DNA of 64,000 bases, from positions 1,054,001 to 1,118,000 of the forward strand of contig JAVHNS010000016.1 in assembly GCA_036872755.1 (NCBI GenBank), read 5' to 3'. Positions 43,866-57,806 of the stretch are shown here, in pieces. How positions within the stretch are numbered: position 1 is the first letter of the stretch; every line of letters begins with the position of its first letter. This DNA is from Orbilia blumenaviensis. Lineage: Eukaryota; Ascomycota; Orbiliomycetes; Orbiliales; Orbiliaceae. Both the position numbers and the translations under genes were made by a program. A model generated the notes under the pieces. That model had not been told where the DNA came from and made no database searches. It was given only the letters and a program-made list of their open reading frames with translations.

Positions 43866-46307
43866 TTAACCGGCATACCTTCCGCTGGGATCCGACTGCT
43901 TCGACCAAGTCGGTGTCCAGCGCATCACAGTAGATGCGCATTGCTTAGGAAATTGTTCATCAAACATTTGGCGATACCAGTACCTGTCAAATGAACATGA
44001 TTAGCAACTCTATCAGGAATCGAATCAGGATTATCGACAAACGTACCCCTCCTTAGTATCCGGCGCATCGCTTTCCCACAACTCCCCACGCTTAGCAAAA
44101 TCCTCGTCGCTTACTACACGGGCCGCCGTGTCCTGACAGTCACGGTTAGCAGGTTCTACCCTATGTCTTGTGCACATCACAGTGTGTACATACCTTGAGC
44201 GCGTCAATCCAACCGTATCCAACACCGTCACTAAATTGCTCCTTCTGCCGCCACAGGATATCCTTTGGAAGGTAAGGTTCCGTTTCGGGCTCGGAGCTCG
44301 TGTCGAATGCTGCCCGCAAAACCCACTTTTCAATCCGGCCACCGCCAATCATTTTTTCTTTGGGGTCAAAACCCATAGCCACCTCCAAAAACTATTCTCA
44401 CACAGCACATGGTTAGTGATTCCGCCTCAATATCCTTTCACGTGATGTAGGCTCTGCTTACCTCTTTATCTAGGAATGGAACCCGGGCTTCTAAGCCCCA
44501 CGCGGATGTTGATTTATTGGCTCTCAAGCAATCAGCGAGATGAAGATTTTTAACCCGCCTCACAGTTTCGTCATGGAATGACGCTTTGTCTGGTGCAGCA
44601 TGGAAGTACAAATAACCGCCAAAGATTTCGTCACTCCCCTCACCACTCAGAACCATCTTCACTCCAAGGGCCTTGATCTTCCTGCTCAAAAGATACATTG
44701 GAGTTGATGCTCGGATAGTTGTAACATCATATGTCTCAAGATGATAGATCACATCTCGCAGAGCATCGAGCCCTTCTTGAATGGTAAAGGTATAGTTGTA
44801 GTGTTCAGTGCCGAGGAAATCCGCGACCTTTTGAGCTGCAACTCCGTCTGGAGATCCCGGAAGCCCGATAGAGAAGGAGCGTAGTCGTTCGTACTTGCGG
44901 ACGGTTTTCAGGTGGCCCTCATCGTCAATTCCAACGAGGTGATCGTTGTTGCCATCAGGCACATCGTACCCGTTAATATCGGATCCTGCCCGAGTCTCTC
45001 TAACCGCTATGGAAGCGATGAGACTAGAATCTAGGCCACCTGATAAGAGCACGCCGTATGGTACCTCTGCCATCAACCGCTTCCTTACCGATTTTTCGAG
45101 AGTGGACCGGATTAGCTTTAGATCGAGCGGTGTGGTAGGGATCTGGCTTGGCTCCCACCAACTTGGCTGGAAATATCGAGTCGTTTTCTTGGTCTCCGAG
45201 TCATAGATATGGCCGGGGGGGAAAGAAATTATCTTATCGCAAACAGGATGCAGGCATTTGAGCTCCGATGCGAAGTAGACAGTGTCCGGTTGCGATGAGT
45301 TCCATCCCTGGTAAAACGAAGTTATGCCAATTGGATCACGAGCTGCGACAACTCTGTCCCTTTTCGAGTCGTAAAGGATAAACGAGAACATCCCGTCCAG
45401 CATTTTAGGGGCATCGATGTCATGTTCGGCATACTAGATACAGCTGTGAGGGTGGATTCGAAATAGCCGGGAGGCGTTTAGCATCGTGGCACACATACCA
45501 GATAGAGAATGACTTCACAATCCGAGTGCGTCTTAAACTTGTATTTGTCCCCAAAACTCTTTCGGATGAGTCTGTGATTATATATTTCGCCGTTGACTGC
45601 TAGGATCAAGCTTCCATCCTCACTGACCAGGGGCTGGGCGCCGCTATCTACCAGAAGGCGGTAATTTTAGCAGGAGACTTAGGAAGCAGGAGAGGAAGAG
45701 GGAGGGGAAGATAGCAAAATAAAGAGGGGTAGTGATGGGCAATAGAGGGTCGCCACGAGGGTAGCCATGGGGAATACCTACCGATACCAACAATGCTCAG
45801 TCTTTCATGTGTGAGGACTAAGAATAAATTAGTTTATCCGTCTCGTTATGAACGCCAGCGTCGTAGGATGGTGGAATTTACTTGTCTTGTTGGAAGTGAT
45901 GTTTCCACCTGTGAGAGATATTAGAAATCAGAAGTCGGGGAATCATTTCGGGGTTATCTAGGAGCTTACTCCAATCTGGACCTCGATGACGGATTCTATT
46001 TATCAGAGTTAGAGCACAGTAGCGGGTAACAATGAGGTAGCTACTCTTGCTGGCAAGGATGTTCTTACGCTTTAGAGAGTTGCAATGCCGTCGGTTTGAA
46101 GCCCTGAACATTGGGATGCTTTTTTTATAAAAAAAAAAAACGCAGACGTTAGCTTGTGGTTTTTTTATTTTATTTTATCCAATACTGCCATTGATCGTCG
46201 TCTTTATCGCTATCACTACCGTTTTATCCGATTTTCGGTTTATCTGGTATGGAATGGGGTTGAGGGTCAAAATAGATTACCTGATGGCAGGCGAAAATTC
46301 CGCACAT
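43866..46307 (-). CDS. ASN1: Asparagine synthetase (glutamine-hydrolysing)
   Basis: Ten exons (46307-46281, 46118-46069, 45995-45970, 45908-45882, 45817-45782, 45647-45499, 45433-44462, 44391-44194, 44132-44047, 43983-43866) give 562 aa. The start [10 protein letters not shown] exposes Cys2, the glutaminase nucleophile. [25 protein letters not shown] and [13 protein letters not shown] complete the class II amidotransferase domain. The synthetase domain has the PP-loop [15 protein letters not shown] and [17 protein letters not shown]. The end is [20 protein letters not shown]. It makes asparagine from aspartate, ATP and glutamine. Five of the first six exons are 26-50 bases long. Confidence 0.94.
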
Positions 46308-46653
46308 GATTTATGGTTGATGCGATATAGCTTGGATTGAAGGAGCTGTGTTGGATCCGTTGCCTTTGGGAGGGTAATGTTATAAGCTATGCAATGATAA
46401 AATATAAACCGAATTCTGACTTTTGGTTGGGCAACTGCGAGTGCGGAAGTGGAGAGTTAGTCAATCGTATCTGGCGTCCGATGTAGGGCCGATACCGATA
46501 CCGTACAAGGGTAAATATAGTTGTAATGGAGAAAAGACGACGGAGGAGTGGGAACGCAGCGGAAATTTAAACCACCTCGACCGTGAGTAGGTATTTAAGC
46601 ACAGTACTCAGATATTTGGCGTGAGAGGGAAACCCTGAAGGCAAGAAAGAAAG

Positions 46654-46685
<32 letters not shown>

Positions 46686-48445
46686 CCGCGAGCTCAGCGG
46701 TCGGGTAAAAGCAGAAGCGGCGGCGAAATAATAGATAAGCTTGAGACAGCGACGTACTTACTGTGTACAGTCGACACACAAAAACCCGAGCTAATGGGTT
46801 CGAAAAACCAGGCAAACGGTTCGTCAACTTACTGAAAGGCAAGTCCAAATCAAGACTAGGCTGTCGGGAATATTGGTGGGACCCTGGTCCGTTCCGATGA
46901 TATTCAGCACTATACTGGATGAAGTATGTTAATGTTGAGATGAAGATCTGGAGCGGTGGATTTGGACCCTTATATATACCCGGTACTTTATATAGGTACC
47001 TAGCTCCTGACTTCTTTTTTATTTCATTGTTATTTTTTATTATTAATTCTATTCCTTCAACTGGGGTGCCTAATGCTCCCAGATCGATGACTGCCCAGGG
47101 CGTCAAGCTGGTCGATGCAATGCCGTGTCAGAAGTAGGAAAGCACATGTCGGACGGGGGAGGCATTCCAGCTCCCCCCTCCCCCACCATAAAACGGCTGG
47201 TACCCGATACCATGCATATTCGATCATTCATTCCAATCGGATTTGTATTCGCCGTCCTGGCACTAGCTCAAGCCACCGATGCGGTGTGCGATGCGGTGAG
47301 ACGCATGCATATATGACCATGCTTCGTTTCGTTGGACAGTAACTTAGCTACCTATAGGTAAGGTAGGTAGGTAGGTAGTCAACCATGGCCAAGCCGGTTG
47401 GTTAAGAAGTATGGTGTGTCCATGTAGTGTACATACCAAGGTACCTGTACATACGTAAGTAATTGAGCACTGGGTAGGTAAGTAAGCTCAAGTGCTTAAG
47501 TAAGTACTTACTTAGTTACCGACTTAAGTAATTAGAGTGGTAACCGGCCGGGTGTGGGGGAGTGTAGGAAAGGGAGAGGTCATCGGGATGGGAGGTACAC
47601 TTTAAACACCCAGGTACCTACCTACCCTTACGTATATACATATAGTATGCAGTAGCGCACGTCGCCGTTTGCGAGAGTGACTTGAATGGAATGCAGAGTA
47701 ATGCAATGCAATGGGAAGGAATGCGGGGTTTGGTAGTTAAAATCTACCATCTGGGGTGCATAAGAGAGGTAGCAGGGTAAGGCTTATAGAAGCTAAGGCC
47801 GGAGGGGGGGTGGGGAAGGGGAGAGGAAGAGCGAAGGGAGGGAGGGAAGGAAGGAAGTAAGGAAGGATACATAGGTACCTACCTACCTACCTACCTAACC
47901 CACACACATGCGATGCACTCTTCCCCCCCCACACTCATACCCTCCCCCATGCCGGCCATCCCATCCCTTCCCATCTCAGCGCGCGCGCGTGTGTGTGTGT
48001 GTGTATGTGGGGTGCCGTCCATCGTGGTCGTGACATACTTACTTACCTACTTACTTCCTTACCAAGGTAGGTACTTACTTACTTCCTTACTTAGTGCTCG
48101 GCCTTACCAAAAGATTCAATTTGCAAATTAGGTATTAACTAGGCCTAGGCCCTTCCCTCCCGTTCCATTGGTTCCGCGTTGCTGCTACTGCTGCTGCTGC
48201 TGCTCGCGTTCCAGCCAATCTTAGACTTAGACTTCGGCCTCGACCTCAGGCTCACTTCCAACCTCTGCGTTTCGCTCTCCACCTCTGCCGAACATCCTCC
48301 TACCCATATCGATCAACCACAGGCCGCGTCAATACCCTGACTCGTTCGGTCTCTGGTACACCTCCCGGCGGGAATCGCCGAATCTCAATCCATCTGTATA
48401 TTCACCCGTCCAAGTACTTATGTATACCGTCCGTGACAAGTTCCG
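46308..48445. promoter_or_regulatory. 2.1-kb divergent spacer with A tracts and TAGGTACC clusters
   Basis: It separates asparagine synthetase from the zinc-ribbon gene. It holds an A tract at 46653-46681, TAGGTAGG/TACCTACC clusters (47345-47530, 47615-47630, 47875-47900, 48035-48095), GT repeats near 47990-48004 and CTG repeats near 48183-48202. The 179-codon minus frame at 46567-47106 contains poly-Phe and no family signal, so it is not annotated. Confidence 0.5.
46653..46681. repeat. Poly(A) tract
   Basis: An A run of about 28 bases follows AAGAAAGAAAG. Confidence 0.87.
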
Positions 48446-49323
48446 ATGTCCCACAATCCATCATCCGACAACTTTCGCCCCCATGAGCCCTTCCCTACAT
48501 CGATCCAATCCATAAACTTCGCTTCACAGACCCCTTCCTCCTCCTCCCCTGCGAGTTCGAGCAATCCATTTCACTTCGGCGCTTCCCCGACTCAACAGCC
48601 GCACTCACCCGACCCCTTTTCAAGAGAATCTATTGGGGCGGCTGATCGTCACCAGGGGAAACGTATTTTTCGCCCGAACCCACTTTTGCAAAGGCCGGAG
48701 GATGCCCGTGAAAAACGACACAACCTTCTCCTCAAAAAGCTCCAAATACAACGGGAAAACCGAGCCATTCAAGCTAGAGGCGGAGAGGATGAGGTGAGCG
48801 ACTCAATCCGCTGGCCTTGACGCGCTATAGCACATGTTACAAAAAAAAGGCGGCATCGCTAACACTCCTAATCAGATGCTGCGGATGATATATCTTTCAG
48901 AGAAAAACCGATGGGAGAGTAGTCAAGAACGTGCAGCACTCGCTATGTCTTCTTGGAAAGCTCCTGTAGGTGATGATGAGGAGCCCTCTCCCGCAGGGGC
49001 CTATGGTGTGTACCCCCCCTCCCCCCCCTTTTTTTTTTTTTTTTTACTTTACTTTTCCTTTCTGGTTCTCGTCCATCGCCCTAAATTAACGACGTATCTA
49101 TGGCGCGCGAACAATTCCCTTAGATCCAGATATGACAATGGTAGAATTAATGGCAGACATAGAAGAGCAGGAGCTTCAGGATATCATAAGTCGTTACCAA
49201 CTGCCAGACCCCATGGAGAGAAAGAAACCACATCAGAACTGCGCGGGATGTGGAAGTGATGAGATTCTAGAATCATCGACAGAGGTGGTATGCTTTAACT
49301 GCGGCATGGGTATTGACCGCTGA
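48446..49323 (+). CDS. Conserved fungal protein with C-terminal zinc-ribbon-like motif
   Basis: Three exons (48446-48793, 48876-49005, 49124-49323) give 225 aa. The N-terminal third is Ser/Pro-rich. Next comes a basic helical segment (RPEDAREKRHNLLLKKLQIQ), then MLRMIYLSEKNRWESSQERA and an acidic DPDMTMVELMADIEEQEL block. The C-terminus carries CAGCGSDEI and VVCFNCGMGID, two CxxC pairs likely to bind one zinc. The layout recalls RPA-interacting proteins, which end in a similar cysteine module; that assignment is tentative. Both introns are canonical; the second has a T tract. Confidence 0.72.
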
Positions 49324-49498
49324 ATACCCCGTCGGCTCCAACAGTTCGAACGGTAAATCGATAGTCTAGATACAGTATGAATACGCCACACCTTGAATCG
49401 GGTTCCCTCATTACACCCCAGGAACCTTGCCAAGCTGGTGTAGACCACAGGTTGCCAGATAGTCGCCTCACACAAGTAATGCCTGAGACGGCTTGAGA

Positions 49499-50855
49499 TT
49501 AGTCCTGCCCGAGTTCTTCCCTTGTCCACCCGCCGCCAACCTTTCGACCCTTTCCAACTGCTTGGTCTCTTTTGACACGGTTCCAGAGACTGACGTTCGG
49601 GTCCCATATGAATTGCCAAATAACATACGTCCAACTTTCATGCTGGGGTAGAGGCTCATAAAACTCAGCCGCTATTTCCCGGAGCCTCCAGAGGCGGGTC
49701 CAGGGAATTGCGGGGAAATCATGGTGCTCATTATGGAGTCCCACGTTGTAGGTTAAATAGTTAAGAACGCCATAGTAGCTATATGTTTCTACCGGTAGCG
49801 CGTCGGATGGCGATGACCTCGAGGACGGCTCGGTGATTTTTTCGAAAACATACTATAGTTCGACGCATGTCAGTGTTTGGATGGTGTATTAAATGGATGC
49901 GTGGAGTTGACCATCTCACGCCAGAGGAACTCACATGTTCTGCGATAAAATGACCAGCACATGGATGTAAACTTCCTGCAAGGAAGCTACTCCAAAAGAA
50001 ATACCACAGAACATTCCAGCCTGCAAATTTTACAAAGGCGGCATCAACCCCAAGCTGTACGATAACATTGAGAAAGTGAATCCAGGTGAAAGGGATTCGG
50101 TAGATTGCCATCGGCCGTAAAGCATAAAAGAAGATTTGAAATGTGGCGAAGAAGGCCTTCCCGAGCACTGAATTGAGAAAAACAGCTTCGAGGGTGGTTG
50201 GCAAATCGACATCGAGGCCCTCCACCCCAAGCGACTTGTGATGTGTGAGGTGATATGGCTAGATGCTCGGTTAGCTACTTTATTTATATATGAACCGTTC
50301 TATATCAACCAAATCTTTGACACACCCTAAATGACGCACTGTATGGTATCCCGATGGGGAGGTTGGCGATAATTGCCAGTAGCCGATTCGCAAGCGGCTT
50401 TTTAAAGGCAAGGTTATGGGATATCTCATGAATGGCTAGAAACAAGTTCTGATTCGCAGTACCGCCGACAACGTATGCTGTCAGGAGAAATTTCCAAGAA
50501 AGCATAGGTGTGTCCTTTAGCAGAAAAGCACACAAAAATTGGATCATCACCACGAAGACGACGACATATTTAGTGAGAGGCTCCGGTCCGCATAGTTTCG
50601 TAACCTAAAATTGATATATATATTGAATGCTTAGAGATATGTCCATGGTGTATAGTGGGATTAGCATCGGACTTATACCTCGGGATGAGCCTTGATGATC
50701 AATTGGCGACGAGTCCTATGGGGCTCTTCCTGGTATGTCCATAGCCAGTCGTGGAGCTGGGTGTTGGTCTCGTTGGGGTCGTGGTTTGGACTTGATCTTT
50801 GACTATCATGACGGCTAGTTTGCGGCTTCCTCGATACGACGACTGTTTTCTGCAT
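49499..50855 (-). CDS. Sphingolipid delta-4 desaturase
   Basis: Four exons (50855-50679, 50604-50326, 50258-49935, 49852-49499) give 377 aa. The N-terminus has the family HDWLWTYQEEPHRTRRQLI block. Three histidine boxes are in order: HEISHN, then HLTHHKSLGVEG (start of exon 3), then HNEHHDFPAIPW. The membrane segments between them and the C-terminal YEPLPQHESWTYVIWQF also fit the DEGS/Dsd1 family. The enzyme puts the delta-4 double bond into dihydroceramide in the ER, on the route to glucosylceramide. All iron-ligand histidines are present. Confidence 0.93.
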
Positions 50856-51577
50856 GATGGATCCCTATTACGAGTTAGAGGCGCTGTATACTGTATACAC
50901 ACTCCCGTAGCCAGTGATACACGCTACGATCCCCAGTGCTGCAGGCCAATGGAGTATAAATACTTTCGAGGTCAGGACCCGCGATGTGGCTTCAAACGTT
51001 AGCTGACCGCTTGGGAAAACAGAACCGGCGTTTAAGGTTTTTAACGAGAGAGTGTGTGAGGACCTTGTACTTGCTGAACCTAGGAGGTATGTCGACTCAG
51101 GTCTCGTAGCGTCCTCGGCCGTCCGGTGTGCGAACTTGGGTCTACGTAGCCTTTTGGATGAATTGATGTTCTAGTGGGCGCATGCTCGTCGCTATATGAC
51201 CTGATTCGAACAGGAGAAGGCCTCTCTACCCTTCAACAGAAAATCCCAGCTGAAGGGGAGCTGGGCTTGGCAGGGTTGACAGCTTGCACCAAGCTAGCTA
51301 AGATGTGGTCTGGTGGCTAATAGGTATCGCTTAGGTACCTCCCCAAGGTACCCTTTCCAATCATCCGTAACAGACACATATTACTACCCAGTCAACCAAT
51401 CATCAAGTCCTAATCCGTATGAAAGTATGAATTGACAATGCACGGTGGTGGATTCACACATTACGGTATGTAGAAACCACCTAACTATACAGGTCACGGG
51501 AAGATGGAAAAAAGAAAGAAAGAAAGAAAGAAAGAAAGAAAACCAGGTACTTAGGTACCCAGTATATATACACATTT
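50856..51577. other. Spacer upstream of the desaturase / 3' flank of MAP2
   Basis: About 720 bases; desaturase promoter plus a GAAA microsatellite at about 51510-51541 and TAGGTACC motifs at 51333-51350. No gene was seen. Confidence 0.5.
51510..51541. repeat. (GAAA)n microsatellite
   Basis: About seven AAAG units lie just past the MAP2 stop codon. Confidence 0.88.
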
Positions 51578-53555
<1,978 letters not shown>

Positions 53556-54152
53556 GGCTCAGTTCCGAATACTGAGTGCGATCAAGTAATAAAAGATCGA
53601 ATCAAAAAAAATAAAAAATAAAAATAAAAATAAAAAAATAAAAACAAAAAAAGTTAGCTTTTTTTAAGCTTTGAGCTATAAAGCTATCAGCCACAAGCCG
53701 GTCGGTTGGTGAATTGGAAGCTATCGCAAGTATGTAAGTATGTATGGCGTATGATGTTGGGGACAAGGAAAAATGATCCGGATGACCGAATCAGGTCAAG
53801 CCCCTCCAAACGAAAAAAAATAGGTCGGGAAATTTGAAACCACAACCACACACCACCACACCACACACCCCCACCAACCAATCAGCCCACCTGCCCTTTC
53901 ATCCTGTGTCCCGTACCTTACATTCCCTGGCCGACCTCTCTTCCCTTCCCCTTCCCCTTCCCCTTCCCTTCTCTCTCTTTTCTCCATCGTCAATCCATCC
54001 CACCTCATCCCGCCTCATTCCATCCGTCCAATTGCAACCTATCAACCTCTCGATAACCTCGAGTGAGTACCTTTCCATATACGAAAATAACGTCGAGAAG
54101 CAATTCCCGTTAGTAATAGCCTTCGGTTTTCCTAGCCCTCCCATATCCCACA
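53556..54152. promoter_or_regulatory. Divergent spacer MAP2 / porin
   Basis: About 600 bases; an A-rich stretch (53605-53652), CA-rich and CT-rich blocks (53845-53995) precede the porin ATG. No gene was seen. Confidence 0.45.
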
Positions 54153-55437
54153 ATGGCTCCCCCAGCTTTCTCCGATATCGCCAAACCAAGTTCAGATGTA
54201 GGTTCAGTAAAACCCTTTTAGTAGAAGAAATAATCATCATTCTAACACGCTTCCACAGCTCCTGAGCAAGGACTTCTACCACACAGCTGCGGGTAAATGC
54301 TTCAGATGATGCCCTACCATTCCTTTCTTCCTTCCTTCCCGGATACTGACTCAAACTCGAACGCCTCCAGCTTCCCTCGAGGTAAAATCGAAGGCACCAA
54401 ATGGTGTTGCCTTCACTGTCAAAGGGAAAAGCGACCATAAAAGCGGGATTAACGGACAGGTCTGACATCCGGGTGTATAAAGCTCTATTCGTTGTTCTGC
54501 TTGCTAAGAGAGGCCCGAAACCAAATAGCTCGAGGCCAAATACACGGATAAACCAACTGGTATGGACCCGCACTCAGTATAAACCCACTCCTGGGGAAGC
54601 TTCTGTTAATAGTAGGCTCGCCAATGGCATCGTTGATACAGGTCTCACTTTGACACAAGCCTGGACTACGTTGAATGCTCTTGACACAAAAGTCGAGCTT
54701 GATAATACCATTGCCAATGGTCTTAAGGCTGAGGTCCTCACGCAGTTCCTGCCCGCTTCCAAGAATACAGGAGCAAAGCTGAACCTCCATTTCCGTCAAC
54801 CGAATTTCCATGGCAGAGCCTTCTTTGATCTTCTGAAGGGGCCTACCTTCAATGGTGACCTCTCTGTTGGCCACGAGGGATTTCTTGTTGGGGCCGAGGT
54901 TGGATACGATGTCACCAGTGCCAAGATTACACGCTATGCGGCTGGCTTAGGGTACTCCGTACCTGAGTATACCGCCGCCATTACTGCGAGCAACAACCTC
55001 AGCGTGTTCTCTGCCAGCTATTACCACAAGGTGAACACACAGGTTGAAGCGGGTGCGAAAGCAACATGGGATGCGAAGGGTACCTCTGCTGTCGGCCTCG
55101 AAGTTGCAAGCAAATACAAACTTGACTCCCTCGCTTTCGTTAAGGTACGCATCAGCCTAACACATACAATCCCTTCTCTTCGTACCGCTACTAATAAATT
55201 CACATTATAGGCCAAAATCAACAACACTGGTATAGCTGCCCTGGCATATAACCAAGTCCTAAGGCCCGGTGTCACGATCGGATTGGGTGTTTCTATTGAC
55301 ACCCAAAGGCTCAACGAGTCCGCGCACAAGGTATGTCTCCAGAATAGACCTAGCCCCAAACCTACATGGCGCATCCGATCCTAATAATTATAAAAAAAAA
55401 TCTGTAGTTTGGCGCATCTTTTACCTTTGAAGGCTAG
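54153..55437 (+). CDS. POR1: Mitochondrial outer-membrane porin (VDAC)
   Basis: At least seven exons from ATG 54153 (MAPPAFSDIAKPSSD) to the stop at 55437. The amphipathic N-terminal helix continues into LLSKDFYH, then ASLEVKSKAPNGVAFTVKGK and DHKSGINGQ on short exons. The main exon holds GLTLTQAWTTLNALDTKVEL, the K-x-N-LHFRQPNFHGRAFFDLL block and GDLSVGHEGFLVGAEVGYDV. The end is AKINNTGIAALAYNQVLRPG and FGASFTFEG. This is the 19-strand beta-barrel that passes metabolites and nucleotides across the outer membrane. The intron before GLTLTQAW (GG|TATGG region, 54559-54641) and the first two small introns follow GT..AG rules. Confidence 0.92.
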
Positions 55438-55854
55438 GTTTTCTTTGTTTGTACCTTCTTTTTTTTGGCCTAAGCCTTCACGCTGGAAGCCTTAAATAAA
55501 TTGCCTGCACGACTCACAAGGCGCGCAGATGGATTTTTTTTTATAGAATTGTTCAGAAAATAACCCCCAGATAACTTTCCCAATGTAAAAAGATCAAACA
55601 AAACAAAAAGACACCGAAAATAGGTCATTGCTCCTTAGTGTGTGATAACACTTCGTGATCTCCTGTTGTGGATATACTAAAGGCTGGTGCTTCCTGTATG
55701 CACTGCTACAGTTTGGGCAATTCCGTACAGATTTTTCTTAGTAAAATTAACGTCGGTTATACGATGATAGGGTGAGCCGTTGCGATCCAGAGTATAACAG
55801 TTCCCAAGCGATATTTGATAGAAGTCGACCTACAGGCCGGGGCTTGTACGGTAC
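55438..55854. other. Convergent 3' spacer (porin / J-protein)
   Basis: About 420 bases of 3' flank; nothing else was seen. Confidence 0.5.
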
Positions 55855-56777
55855 TCATGTTCCAGGGTTGGTTCCCATAATAAACCATCTACCAAGCACG
55901 CCAACCAAAAGGATACAGCTTCCAACCGCAACTGCCCGAGAACAAAAGTCCGATAGATCCGAATAGTTCGTCCCGCCAGTAGGCTTCTTATATGCTCCCA
56001 GACCTTTTCTAAACCGCTCTTGATAGACGTAGTGCTGTCGATACTTTTCGTCCCAGTTGAACCGGGGAGTGAAAGACGAACTATTCTGAGTCCCAGACCT
56101 GGGAGGCCTGTCACGGTAGTAAGATGGCGGTGGGCCTTGTGGGCTCACCGGTCTCCTTGATAGCCCACCTGCTTGCCGCCCACCAACAGGTCCACGCCGC
56201 CCATCATGGAGCCCGTCTCGTTTTGCAGATGGCAGCCTTAAAGAGCTATCATACGATGCTTTCGAGACAGGGTCCGAAAGAACTTTATAAGCTCGAGATA
56301 TTTCAACAAATCGGTCGTTTGCTGTTGGGTCACCTTGGTTTCGATCAGGATGGTGGAGTTTTGAAAGCTCATAGTACTTCCTGGGAATCCACGACGTCAG
56401 TCGACCCGCCCTCCAGTTCAGGTGGAATATTTTAATGCTATGCAAGCACACTTTTGAGCCTACCGCTTGATCTCGGACGGGCCGGAGTACGGCGACAACC
56501 CTAGTGTGTCATAAAGAGTTTTTTGGCTTGAGGTGCTGTAGCATCGATGCCGGCCGTAAGGAGGGGAGAGGGAACGAATGAGTCGGGCGTGGTTGGATGG
56601 AGGGATTCTCGGCCATGAGTAAAGGACTCTGTTTAGGATGTTTCGGCCTTCTCTGTAAAACGGGAGGTTGGACTCGCAGCTTTGGAGCCATATCCGGAAC
56701 TGCGAAGCTGCCATGCCATGGTTTGGTATCTGGTTAGATGCAGTGGGAGTAGGTTTTGTTCTCACCGAGAGGGACAT
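55855..56777 (-). CDS. J-domain (DnaJ) protein, probably mitochondrial and membrane-anchored
   Basis: Two exons (56777-56464, 56380-55855) give 279 aa. A basic Arg/Ser-rich N-terminus (about 80 aa) could be a mitochondrial presequence. The J domain spans about 86-150: TLYDTLGLSPYSGPSEIKRK, YYELSKLHHPDRNQGDPTAN, FVEISRAYKVLSDPVSKASY, with the essential HPD intact. A Gly/Arg/Pro-rich linker, a WDEKYRQHYVYQERF segment and one C-terminal hydrophobic helix (AVAVGSCILLVGVLGRWFI) follow. It should stimulate an Hsp70 partner. The intron falls inside helix II just before KYYELS. Confidence 0.88.
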
Positions 56778-56870
56778 GTACTTAACTACCTAGGTTCTAA
56801 GAAATAAGTACTCAAGTATATACGTAACTACCTAGGTAGGTACCTAACTAAGCAGCCAAGCCAGTCGCAA

Positions 56871-57062
56871 ATGTTACGCCATCAACCCTTGTTGGTCACG
56901 TGGTGCCAAGCCCAAACACATAAAAGAAGAGCCAACCTGATGTTCATCAACAACCGCCCCAGAACGTTATTCCGTCGGACACTAGACTTACGCCCAGCCG
57001 AGTCCAATTCTCTTCCAATCACACAACTTCCGCGTAAAGATAATTTCTACCAGCAAAGATGA
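56871..57062 (+). other. 63-codon upstream ORF ending on the SERF-like start codon
   Basis: An ATG frame of 63 codons ends in TGA at 57060-57062, overlapping the ATG at 57059-57061 (ATGA). The peptide has no recognised family. It matters only if the SERF transcript starts upstream of 56871, which the sequence does not show. Confidence 0.4.
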
Positions 57063-57480
57063 CAAGGGGAAATCAGAGGGAAAAAGCAAGGGAGAAGAAC
57101 CTGAAAGCAAAAGCTGGTGAGGTAAGACGGCCCCGACCCGTCAACTCTGGAGTGACTTTCTCTAAATCTGTCCCTGCTACCTATATAGAAGAAAAAAACC
57201 AACGTAAGGCCCCCCGCCCAGTCGATTTCCTGGATATACCATAGACTAACGCATCTATAGGTCAGCGGCTCCGAGTTTCAACGTCAAAAGGATGCTACGG
57301 CTGAAATCATGCGTCAGAAACAGGCCAAAGGTTCGCCCCGTCTTGATTTCGCGGAAAGCAAGGCAGAGGAAGTTGAATTTCGCTTCTAGGGTAGTTGTGC
57401 TAATATATATGCATGAACGGGTAGCACTGGCCGACAAACAAGCGAAGGAGGGAGGGGGATCCTCCAGCAGCAAAACGTAA
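57059..57480 (+). CDS. SERF-like (4F5 family) small basic protein
   Basis: Four exons (57059-57121, 57192-57203, 57261-57330, 57425-57480) give 66 aa. The start MTRGNQREKAREKNLKAKAG is the 4F5 signature, followed by SGSEFQRQKDATAEIMRQKQ and an Ala/Lys/Ser-rich tail. SERF proteins are small, charged and disordered, bind nucleic acids and, in animals, speed amyloid formation. Exon 2 is only 12 bases (KKTN); using the earlier TATAG at 57188 makes it 15 bases and still in frame. The gene diverges from the J-protein gene 281 bases away. Confidence 0.88.
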
Positions 57481-57806
57481 CCAGCTACCTGCGTCACGGC
57501 GTCACGTCCATCCACTTTTATTTTATTTTATTTTATTTTTTTTTTTTACGAAAGAACAATTTTAGAAGAGGCTATCTAGGCCCTCGTCAAATGCTCCCCT
57601 AACGAAGACACGAAAAACTCAGTCCATATCCTAAATCTAACTCCGGTAACTCTCAGCAAGCCTGTATTTAAAAAAGCAACCAAAATACATACATAGCTCC
57701 GTACTTTCTTTCTTTTTTTTCTTTCTTCTTCTTCTTCTTCTTCTTCTCTCCTTCTCTTACTGCTCGCTTCCCCCGTTAAAGACCACCGAACATTGGAGCT
57801 TTATTG
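57481..57806. other. Convergent 3' spacer (SERF / membrane protein)
   Basis: It contains TTTTA repeats (57515-57546) and CTT repeats (57715-57745); no gene was seen. Confidence 0.5.

Noticed and set aside
46567..47106. 179-codon minus-strand frame in the asparagine synthetase upstream region
   Set aside because: It includes a poly-Phe run from an A tract and no recognisable family; the region is repeat-rich.
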